This document shows, piece after piece, positions 55,246 through 64,000 of a DNA stretch of 64,000 bases. Source of the DNA: Mauremys mutica (taxonomy: Eukaryota > Chordata > Testudines > Geoemydidae); contig NC_059082.1 of assembly GCF_020497125.1 (NCBI RefSeq), forward strand, positions 29,224,965 through 29,288,964. Reading direction: 5' to 3'. Position 1 is the first letter of the stretch. The number at the start of each line of letters is the position of its first letter. Position numbers and translations under genes: made by a program. The notes under the pieces were generated by a model, which was given only the letters and a program-made list of their open reading frames with translations, was not told where the DNA came from and made no database searches.

Positions 55246-58200
55246 TTCCTTTATTTTTATGTGAAGATGTGCCCATTAACTAAACAAATCAGTTCATTTT
55301 TCATAAAACGAATGCTTTGTTTGACAAGAAATGAGTTTTTGTTAACTTTCTGATTTGCTAACTTTCTGATTTGCTGAAATGTTTCACGTTTTGTTTAACC
55401 CAAACTGACTTTTTTAACCTTTCAGAACTGTCTGCAAACTGAAAAATCAGTTATTCTCCCAACTCTGATAAGCATCCACTTTTTTCTGCTTATTCTCTAA
55501 CAAATTAGAAATTGTATAACATCCTTTTGATTCTCTTGCTGCTTTCATGTGGTGAGGTAATAGTGTCTGCACGTTGAGCTCAAGTATAAATCAAATAATG
55601 ACAATGGTTCAAGGCATTTTTAAAAAAGATTGTTACATAGCTTGCAAGATGCTCTTGTTCTGTTTTCAGTATATTGCTGTAGATTTGTACTGAGCTCATT
55701 TGAAGAGACAAAATGCTATTTTTAAGCAAATCTAATTGACAAGAACACTTGAAGTTTGGGGTGAAGCTCCTCTGATGCAATCCTTATGAGACTCATTGAG
55801 GGGACATCTCCACCGCTGAACCTTCAGCTAATGCCCTTCCCATTGGAACCATAAGAGGCTCACTGGCATTACCCCTGACATTCATGATTCTTAGTTTTAT
55901 TCAGGGACCATACTCTCTGCTTTGAGTCTCAGCTGAAGAACTCTTGACAGACCATGACCCTTAGACTCATTGAGGAGCCCACCAGAGCCGGCGAGTCCAG
56001 GCTACAGTTAAATTTTGTGTAGTTAAGACCAGTTCATATACTTCTCACAGTATTTTTTTCCCCTCACAACAGGAAATACTGTTCTCAATCAATTGAAGGG
56101 AAGGGCTTGCTCATGCTTACTGTGTTAAGCAGCAGTTTGCCTGTAGCCCAGGTGCATCCTTCATCAGATGCTACTGGAGGCTGGCTGTAGTCTAGAGAAG
56201 ACAAATTCTCTAAGCCAAATATAAAATTCCCAATATGGGTGGTCTTTAAAAGACAACACAGTAAATTCACTTTTTCCCAAGAAGAGGGGAGAGAACCTCA
56301 ATGAACTTGTTTGCTGGAAAACATGACTCAAAATGCCTCTGATTTTGCTTCCTCTTTGGGGTCAGAGCACTCTTAATCCTAATAGCTGTAACCTAGGCAT
56401 GTGAGTTCTAGTATTCTAATCTAGTTTTATTCTAATCTAATCTAATCAAACCTGATCCAGTTACTTTGAGTTCACCAGTTCTAGAATCAGGAACAGTTCA
56501 TCTATCCATGTAAGAGGTCTGAGTGTGCTGGCATGGAATACAGTATCTTGCTGAACTCCAGTGGTGGTAGCTCTTAAGAGGTCTCTTTGAATTTTGTTAG
56601 AAAGCTTTTTACAAGAGAAAGCTATGCTTTGAAACACAAAAGATCTTCTGCTTTGACTTCTAAAAAAGAGTATTTCTTTCTTTATTACACTCCCTAACAT
56701 AGTGGGCTACTTGTTAGTTCATAAGAGATCTGGGCCTGCCTTTTGATAGTTCATCTGATAGAGATATCAGCTAATTCTCCTCCTATGGAGAGATCACCCA
56801 GAAGCAAAGGTTTTTAGAAAGGAGTTCTACTTATTTCCCCTGCCTGTCTTGTGAATTTCTTCCAACTTGGAATTAAATTTTGTGCTCAAAGCTTGTAGAG
56901 AATATTCCTTTTTTTTTAAACAGTTCATATGTGCAAGTCTTTCCACTTTCTCCTAGTCATGAAAAGTTCACAACCACTTTATCTCATCTGTCTCTACAAT
57001 GGCTGGGCTCATGTGGCTGCAGACTTCTCAAACCTTGGTAATTAGGTTACTTGTGTTGTGTGTGGATAAACTGCAGTGGACATAATTTTAAAATGTCCCC
57101 AGTTGTCATCAACATTGCAAGTTTTAAGATATTCCCATCTCTCAGGGTTCTTGGCCAAATTATCATAATATCTGAGGGTTTTACATGTCAGTTACTTGTA
57201 GTAAGTTGTTAAATGGAAACTTTCATACTTTTCCATGTTTTCGAGTTTTATTTGAACTTTCCAGCTTTGCAATATTTTAAAATTACAGGAAGTTTATTAA
57301 AGCTTTTCCCTAAAGTTTATTACTAGAGACTTTACTCCCACCTAATGTTGTTGTCTTTTTTTGTAACATACCCTTTTACGTATATGAGAGTAAAGGTACT
57401 CCTGGGGGTTGCTGAAGTTAAATGTTCATAAATTTAAAACCATGGAACCAATTTTCTTCAAAGGTTGACTTTTTGGGATCATTGAAATTGACACAATAAA
57501 GGGGTAAATCATGCTCACCTTACTCAAGCAACTAGTGAATAATGTTAGAGTTTGACCCAAAATTGAATTTACAGAAAATAAGTTGAGCGGGTTTTAAGTT
57601 TAATGTTTTTTGGCAAAAGAATGTTTGTTTGAAAATGTGCATCCAAGGTACATTGCTCTGTATATATGCACCTGTAGAGAGTGGAAATTCGCATACTGAG
57701 TTCTGTACAGGAGAAAGTCCAAATGGTCATAAATTTAATAAATGTAAGTTTCTTGTTAAACTATGCAAAGCCACTGAAAATTATGTCCACATCCTGTTTT
57801 TCAAATGTCTTCTGCTTTTATTTTCGCTCTGTCTTAAAGAGTAGACAGAATATTTTTTGAAATGGCAGAAAATAGTGATGCTGCTTCTCGCATCCCTACC
57901 ATCTCTAAATGATAAGATTTTGCTTGACTTCCCAAGAAAATTTAATATGAAGGCAGAACTGGAAAATGGAAATTTTTTGCTCTCATGATGATGTTTCAGA
58001 AAAATTTGTGTTTTGAAATTAGACATTTATGATGGAATGATTTTTGGAACCCTAATTAAATGGTAAGCCAAATTAATGTTTTTACATGAGAGCTAGAACT
58101 GGAATCAGATTTTCTGATTTGTAGTTTCAGCTGGTAGACTTTTTTTGTTCCCTTCTTCTCATGCTGGTCACCTAAATCCATCAGTGTTCACAGTTAAGTA

Positions 58201-58470
58201 ACATGTATTTGTATAGGAGTTGGAGGAAAAAAAGGTCTAGATTTCTGAATTAATACTGTGAAACATGAAGCATTACCTGTAATGACAGTGGAGAAACTTG
58301 GAGAGATGAAAAGACGACTTTTCACTTGAGTGAAGGACTATCAAATTAATAGAAAAGGAAACCTTTTCTGTGCTTATGCATTTACGGGAGGATAAGGTGA
58401 GAACAGATCTAAAAATAGGTTAGTCTCCACACTATCTTGTTTTTTCTTCCTCAGCCCACCAAATAAAAAG
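55246..58470. other. Intronic sequence without recognised gene
   Basis: AT-rich. Tandem duplication of a GATTTGCTAACTTTCT unit at 55352-55380. Short frames without motifs. Confidence 0.55.
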
Positions 58471-58473
58471 CGT

Positions 58474-58905
58474 GAGCCAAATTCTGCTGACACAGTAATG
58501 TAAAATCTGAAGGAGCACTGTTGAAATCAGTGGAGTTGCACTGGTGCAAAACTTGTATGGGGCTAATTCTAATCTCTGAATTTTAGTTCTTGGTCCAAGA
58601 TACTCTTAATAGTCTCACTTCATGGATTCCTAGACTTTTAAGGTCAAAAGTGACTGTTATGATCTAATCTGACCATAATACAGACCGTAGAATTTCATCC
58701 AGTAATTTCTGCATCTAGGCAGTAACTCCTGCTTGAGTTAGCACATATCTTTTAGAAAGACATCCATTGATTTAAAGACTTAAGTGATGGAGAATTCATC
58801 ACTTCCTTCGGTAATTTGTTATAGCAGCCTAGTTGTTTAGCTGTTTAAATGGGCTTGCTAGAGAAAAAATCCATATCTTCAGTGGTCTCGTGTGAGTGGG
58901 TCCTT
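58474..58905 (-). mobile_element. CR1 antisense fragment with adjacent diffuse repeat
   Basis: From about 58615, CATGGATTCCTAGACTTTTA with AGGTCAAAAGTGACTGTTAT and later CACTTCCTTCGGTAATTTGT follow the antisense CR1 3' region. Upstream, GAGCCAAATTCTGCTGACAC and TCAGTGGAGTTGCACTGGTG belong to a separate old repeat. Both are strongly diverged. Confidence 0.6.
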
Positions 58906-59620
58906 TCCTATGCTGAAAAAGACAGGGAGAAGTAAAATTTTGTGATGGAAAATGAAGGTAGATTGGAACCCAGACAATTTTATTTCCATTACATGAAAAA
59001 ATATACTGAACAAATATTTTAAAGTTTAATGAAAAATCAAATCTTGCAGCAATATATCATACTTACTTAAGATAGTGTTTTGTTTCCCACAAATGTTTAT
59101 GCTTCCTAGGAAGAGCTAAGCAGTCAGTTTACTAAATATAACTGATTTACCAACTTAAAATGTACTTCCCACCATTGCCACTTTTGGGCAGACTAGAAAT
59201 TGTAAGCATAATTGTCAAATCTTGAAATACCTAGTAGCAATAACTTTTCAGAGGCATTGACCTTGCTGCAGAGGGAGAGCACCCTAGAGGGAAAAGATTG
59301 AAGCAAATGACTCTTGTTAACATGCAGATGACTTGCCAGTGCTGACAAGGTTTTGATGTATTTAATGATACAAGTAGTCCTGCTGTTATTACTAAGAATT
59401 GAGCTTGGAAACTTACTACCTTGTGCTATGATGCTGTCCGCTATTGAGCTAAGCAGGGTCAGGTTGAGTGAATACTGCAATATGAGAACTCTACGAAACA
59501 CCTAAGTGCTGCAGGAAGCAGAGTTGTACTGAACAATTACTCAGCATACTAAGGGGTATTGTGCTTGCTGGAGTTGCAGCCTTTGTGATAAGGGACATTT
59601 AGTTGTAACCACTTTGAGGC
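58906..59620. other. Intronic sequence without recognised gene
   Basis: AT-rich. Nothing recognised. Confidence 0.55.
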
Positions 59621-60232
59621 TCTCTGGAATACTGAGTGCAGATGTAGTCACGCCATCTCTAAAAAGATGTATTGGAATTGGAAAAGGTTCAGGGGTATGG
59701 AACAGGTACCATATGAGGAGAGACTAATTAGACTGGGACTTTTCAGCTTGGAAAAGAGACAACTAAGGGGGGATATGATAGAGGACTATAAAATAATGAC
59801 TGGTGTGGAGAAAGTAAATAAGGAAGTGTTATTTACTCTTCATAACACAAGAACTAGGGGTCACCAAATGAAATTAATAGGCAGCAGATTTAAAACAAAC
59901 ACAAGGAAGTATTTTTTTCACACAATGCAGTCAACCTGTGGAACTCTTTGCCAGAGGATGTTGTGAAGGCCAAGATTATAACAGGGTTCAGAAAAGAGCT
60001 AGATAAGTTCATGGCAGATAGGTTCATCAGTGGGTATTAGCCAGGATGGACAGGATGGTATCCATAGCCTCCGTCTGCCAGAAGCTGGGAATGGGAGTCA
60101 GAGGCTAGATCACTTGATGATTACCAGTACTGTTCATTCCCTCTGGGGCACCTGGCATTGGCCACTGTCGGAAGACAGGATACTGGGCTAGAAGGACCTT
60201 TGGTTTGATTCAGTATGGCCGTTTTTATCTTC
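59621..60232 (+). mobile_element. CR1 LINE 3' fragment
   Basis: A frame at 59667-59966 reads [20 protein letters not shown] and [20 protein letters not shown], the extreme C-terminus of CR1 ORF2. The standard 3' end (ACTGGGCTAGAAGGACCTTT, CAGTATGGCCGTTTTTATC) follows. It is closely similar to the end of 26877-28228. Confidence 0.9.
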
Positions 60233-60328
60233 ATAAGAGGTGTGAACTCTAAGGTTCTGCCCAAATTTCAACTTCGGGAGATTTAGGTAGACAATTCAAA
60301 TTTTCCCCTGCACTTTCAATTGTACAGT

Positions 60329-60357
60329 TTGTTTGTTGTTGTTGTTGTTGTTGTTTT
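60329..60357 (+). repeat. (GTT)n microsatellite
   Basis: About eight GTT/TTG triplets in a row. Confidence 0.95.
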
Positions 60358-60717
60358 ACCTTCTGACCTTAGGTTGTATAGTCTCCGGCTTGTTTTATCA
60401 GCTGCTGTCTTCCTCTCAAGAAGCATAATCATTTTAGGGGTTGGTGTTATGTTCCCCATTGGCACACCCTTTTACTTTACTTACAGGTCTGCTATGAGAC
60501 TTAATCGTTGTAAAATACTTTCAGAACCTTAGATGAAAAATGCTATAGAAGAGGAAAGTATTCTTACTCCTTAATTACATATTATTATTTTTGCTGGGAT
60601 GCGTATTAAAATGCTGGTATTCTGAATTTTTGATGAAATAGTATGAACTGCAATATGGTCTCTATAAATATAGAAGGTAATGTGGTGTCTGAGGATGGTT
60701 CTTATGTTCTGTTTTAG

Positions 60718-60842
60718 GCTCCAGGATTTGGATTTGGCATTGCGATATCTGGAGGAAGAGATAATCCCCATTTTCAGAGTGGTGAAACATCAATAGTTAT
60801 TTCTGATGTCCTGAAAGGAGGTCCAGCAGAAGGACTACTACA
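60718..60842 (+). CDS. TJP1: TJP1 (ZO-1) coding exon 3, first half of PDZ1
   Basis: This 125-nt exon follows a GTTTTAG acceptor and ends at a GTAAGT donor. It opens in phase 0 and closes two bases into a codon. Its product begins [20 protein letters not shown], which contains the GFGF carboxylate-binding loop of the first PDZ domain of ZO-1, and continues through the beta-strands to GGPAEGLLQ. In ZO-1 this domain binds the C-terminal YV motif of claudins. The residue before the final LQ is leucine (codon CTA), where the mammalian protein as I remember it has glutamine. Exon 2 lies 16.8 kb upstream and the next exon 433 bp downstream. Confidence 0.97.
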
Positions 60843-61275
60843 GTAAGTGTTACATTTTTTTTCCTTCTATGGCAGATTACAACTTCATCGAGGTTTGGGA
60901 TATCAGTGCTTGACTCAGATGAATTTCCTAATTATTTTGTGGTAGCTCTCAAAATATGATAGCTGCACAGTGATCCTCTGATACTGCAAGTGGCTTCTTC
61001 AATGACTCGTTTCTTTAAGAGGGGTAGCAGTGTTAGTCAATATCAGCAAAAAGAATGAGGAGTCCTTGTGGCACCTTAGACTAACAAATTTATTTGGGCA
61101 TAAGCTTTCATGGGCTTATAACCAACTTTGGGGGTTATAGCCCACGAAAAGTTATGCCCAAATAAATTTGTTAGTCTCTAAGGTGCCACAAGGACTCCTC
61201 GTTGCCATTTCTTTAAGGTTCTCTTTCAGCTCATTGAAACTTTTTTAAATTACACATTGCATTATGGTTTTTTAG
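60843..61275 (+). other. TJP1: TJP1 intron 3 (433 bp)
   Basis: A short GT-AG intron interrupting the PDZ1 codon CA|G. Nearly half of it is a Penelope-derived palindrome at 61019-61206, leaving about 70 nt for the branch point and a short pyrimidine tract ending TTTTTTAG. Confidence 0.93.
61019..61206. mobile_element. Penelope-derived near-perfect palindrome in TJP1 intron 3
   Basis: The arm 61053-61123 (GAGTCCTTGTGGCACCTTAG, ACAAATTTATTTGGGCATAA) is the near-perfect reverse complement of 61131-61203 (TTATGCCCAAATAAATTTGT, AAGGTGCCACAAGGACTC), with a loop of only a few bases (AACTTTG). The right arm keeps the second half of a hammerhead-like core (GGGTTATAGCCCACGAAA). It is the same family style as 16066-17225. 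Confidence 0.8.
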
Positions 61276-61378
61276 GGAAAATGACCGCGTGGCAATGGTT
61301 AATGGAGTCTCAATGGATAACGTGGAACATGCATTTGCCGTTCAACAGTTGAGGAAAAGTGGAAAAATTGCCAAAATA
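61276..61378 (+). CDS. TJP1: TJP1 (ZO-1) coding exon 4, second half of PDZ1
   Basis: This 103-nt exon sits between a TTTTTTAG acceptor and a GTAAGT donor. Joined to the previous exon (CA|G) it reads [20 protein letters not shown] and on to [15 protein letters not shown], which is the alpha-helical second half of ZO-1 PDZ1. The segment GKIAKI differs from the mammalian GKNAKI I remember by N to I (codon ATT). It ends in phase 0. The next coding exon, expected to start with a basic stretch, is beyond the window. A Penelope-derived palindrome ends about 70 nt before the acceptor. Confidence 0.97.
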
Positions 61379-64000
61379 GTAAGTGAATGTGTTTTTAAAC
61401 CTTAAATTTAGTACAAGTGCCGTCTTCATCATAGCAACAGGGGGCTGAGCTCCATCAGCTCCCGCCCTTCATGTGTAAAGAAAAGATTCTGTACTGCCTG
61501 GACTATCATAGCAGCTGGAGGCTGGGCTCCTCTCCCCCACACTGTTTAATGTCCTGTCTGGACTATCATAGCAGCTGGAGGCTGCCTTCCCCTCATTTTA
61601 TCTCACTAACAAGTCACTGTTTCTTATTCCTGCATTCTTTATTACTTCATCACACAAATGGGGGGACACTGCAACGGTAGCCCAGGAAGGCTGGGGGAGG
61701 AGGGAAGCAACAGGTGGGGTTGTTGCAGGGGCACCCCCTGTGAATGGCATGCAGCTCATCATTTCTGCGGGATCTGACACGGAGTGGCTGTGCTCTCTGG
61801 TTCTCTGATACACCGGTTCTCTAGTACACTTGCCCCATATTGTAGGCAGGACTGATTCTATTTTTAAATACCAAAAAGGAGGGATTGACTTGGGGAGTCT
61901 TTCCCATTTTTGTCTTTTGCGCCCCCGGCCGACCTCAGCCAGGGGCACCCATGACAGCAGCAGACAGTACAGTACAGAAAGACTGGTAACCATCATCTCA
62001 TTGCCAATTTACAATGGAAGCAGATGGTACAGAACAACTGATAACCGTCTCTGCTATCATGCAAAAGCAAATGAATGCTGCTGTGTAGCGCTGCTGAATC
62101 GCCTCTGTCAGCGGCATCTAGTACACATACGGCGACAGTGACAAAAGGCAAAACAGGATCCATGGTTGCCATGCTATGGCATCTGCCAGGGCAATCCAGG
62201 GAAAAAGGGCGCAAAATGATTGTCTGCCGTTGCTTTCCCAGAGGAAGGAGTGACTGACGACATTTACCCAGAACCACCCGCGACAATGATTTTTGCCCCA
62301 TCAGGCACTGGGATCTCAACCCAGAATTCCAAGGGGCGGGGGAGACTGCAGGAACTATGGGATAGCTACGGAATAGCTACTCACAGTGCAACGCTCCAGA
62401 AATCGATGCTAGCCTCGGACCGTGGACGCACACCACCGAATTAATGTGCTTAGTGTGGCCGCGTGCACTCGATTTTATACAATCTGTTTTACTAAACCGG
62501 TTTATGTAAAATCGGAATAATCCCGTAAACGTACCCAAAGACACCCAAAATTACTCTTGAAAACTTTAAACCATAGTTTTTGATTAGCAAGACATGCAGT
62601 CAGAAGATAAAACTTTAGGTAACAGAAGCTCCTCTCCTCAATATAAAGAAGACTTTTCCCAGGCTGCCGAGACAGTTCATTTCTCAGCTTATTTCTGCAA
62701 GCATTATCAGGCTTTTCAAATGCTAGTCAGTGCCGAAGGTCTTCACTCTTTATTCAAGCCCCAACAAATACATCTTTGTGTTCAGTAAACACCATTTGCC
62801 AAAATAAGGCATAATAACCTTAATTCCTATAATTTCAGACTTATTCAGATGATATAGATGGCTTTTGAACTTGCAAAACAACAAAATTGGTCATTACTGA
62901 AAGGTAGTAATCTAGTTTTCTGTAAACTTTGCAGATTTATATTTCTAAAAAATGAAATAGAAAATAAACACATTGGCAATTGTTTAATTTTGGAAAGTGG
63001 TTTTGTTTTTAGGCCTTAAAAACTTTACTTTTTTTTTTCCTGGCCATTCTGTGGTGTTCTTTTTCACACACTCATACAAATTTGCAATAATTGCAGTGCT
63101 ATACATTTATAAATTTGGAAATCCACTGAGTTTGCAGGTGTCAAAAATAACTTGCGTGCCAAGCTGTACAACTTTTCATATTAGAAAGCTGGCATTTCAG
63201 AGTAATGCTCTAAAGCAAATCAGTGGAGGCTCTGGTGGTTTTGCTACAGAAATGGCATGATCTGTAGTGGAAATACAGTATTTTTTGTACTTGTGCATAA
63301 AAGCCAACAACAATTAATGAAGAATATATTATAGTTCCCAAATATTTACAGGGGTATAATTACTGAAGTAGAATATTCAAACATAGTTAGTTCCCTCTAA
63401 TGATATAGATTATCAGGATAAAACTCAACTTTGAACTATCAATACTAATGCTTTCTTCCCTCTGTGGTTTGCCTAATCACAATCCTGAAAGACTGGCAGG
63501 TTTCAAACCCAAACAGAATTACTGTCAATAAGATACTCAGTATTCAGTAGATTATATGTTAATGAGTAGAGTTTTGAGTAGTTCCAATAACTGGTTTGTG
63601 GCTTTAATTAAAGGGGAAATAATCAGACTTGCAGCTCTATGGAAATAGAATATTGCACTGCAATAGCTGTTACTCTTATTTTGTTAGCAATTACCACTTT
63701 GCTTGGACTGCAATAGGAAAACTAATGTGCTGATTTGGCAAAATGGTTAATGTAACTGACAATAAAGCGGAGTGTTCCATCAGTCTGGACTAATGGGTTT
63801 TACTCTGTCTTGCCATCTGTGCGATAGAGTTGCCAGAAAAATGCAGAAATGTAGACCCAATGTAAGTCCATCTATCGTATTTTCTTTTGCCTTCTGCTTA
63901 GCTTTATTTCTATTCAATGCAGATGTGTTACTATCTTAAAATGGATAGTGGATTTGGGGCTTAGCTGCATAACAACCACATTAGTTACACTCTGACCAAG
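61379..64000 (+). other. TJP1: TJP1 intron 4 (5' part)
   Basis: Begins with GTAAGTGAAT. It contains a Harbinger-like element at about 61430-62535. From 62540 to the window end it is AT-rich sequence in which I recognise nothing. Confidence 0.9.
61430..62535. mobile_element. Harbinger-like non-autonomous element
   Basis: A 1.1-kb element of a family I recognise as very abundant in turtles. It ends GTAAAATCGGAATAATCCCG plus TAAACGTACCC, a decayed TGTAGACGTACCC terminus. The left end near 61430 is uncertain. A direct duplication (CTGGACTATCATAGCAGCTG at 61498 and 61558) is present. A minus-strand frame at 61996-61598 (132 codons, including MPFTGGAPATTPPVASLLPQ) may be a remnant of a coding exon. 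Its function is unknown. Confidence 0.6.

Larger units (their letters stand above)
43907..60717 (+). other. TJP1: TJP1 intron 2
   Basis: This 16.8-kb phase-0 intron is bounded by GTAAGT and TTTTAG. It is filled with hAT, LTR-like, CR1, SINE and simple repeats, with longer unique AT-rich stretches between them. I found no additional exon. Confidence 0.9.

Noticed and set aside
1..64000. CRISPR arrays, bacterial operons, phage-like genes
   Set aside because: The DNA is clearly vertebrate intron. No array of regular repeats and spacers exists, and the tandem repeats seen are minisatellite or microsatellite.

Overview
The window is vertebrate nuclear DNA, most likely from a cryptodiran turtle. 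It holds part of one host gene, TJP1 (ZO-1), on the + strand. Three coding exons are visible: 43850-43906, 60718-60842 and 61276-61378. Together they encode the start of ZO-1 and most of its first PDZ domain, with canonical splice sites and a continuous reading frame. Everything else is intron: about 43.8 kb upstream of the first visible exon, 16.8 kb of intron 2, 433 bp of intron 3, and the start of intron 4. The turtle call rests on a tRNA-derived SINE at 29495-29693 of the tortoise pol III (Cry I) type, on CR1 LINEs, and on DIRS, Penelope-like, Harbinger and hAT families that I recognise from turtle genomes. I could not run a repeat search.

Intron 1, left part (1-31 kb): sparse old repeats surround a nested block at 8.8-14.2 kb. 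There a Penelope-like relic (minus strand) was hit by a nearly intact 4,047-bp PIF/Harbinger transposon (8959-13005, perfect 33-bp terminal inverted repeats, TAA target duplication) and by a Harbinger MITE (13209-14100) that itself holds a hAT MITE (13397-13727). The Harbinger carries an intact DDE transposase on the minus strand and a spliced Myb/SANT-like protein on the plus strand. The Myb intron contains a third, antisense exon-like ORF. A decayed second Harbinger at 22.1-24.6 kb keeps a recognisable version of all of this except the transposase, including the antisense ORF. Other pieces are a second Penelope-like copy holding a Harbinger MITE (16.1-17.2 kb), a hAT transposase relic with an inverted internal segment (18.9-19.75 kb), a CR1 LINE (26.9-28.2 kb) and two hAT MITEs with target duplications.

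Intron 1, right part (31-43.8 kb): a 4.8-kb DIRS-type tyrosine-recombinase retrotransposon (31200-35985) with inverted termini and a palindromic internal complementary region. All its genes are broken. A second, older DIRS gag relic follows at 37.6-39.9 kb.

Intron 2 (43.9-60.7 kb): a 1,474-bp hAT element with a perfect 8-bp target duplication (44373-45846). It contains a GC-rich minisatellite and a first-exon-like segment with a signal-anchor sequence and a splice donor. After it come LTR-like sequences of retroviral or Gypsy type (46-51.5 kb), a SINE, and CR1 fragments. Introns 3 and 4 hold a Penelope-derived near-perfect palindrome just upstream of exon 61276-61378 and a Harbinger-like 1.1-kb element.

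Most apparent ORFs here are chance frames or transposon debris. The host gene encodes a scaffold of tight and adherens junctions. The transposons are independent passengers inserted into one another over time.
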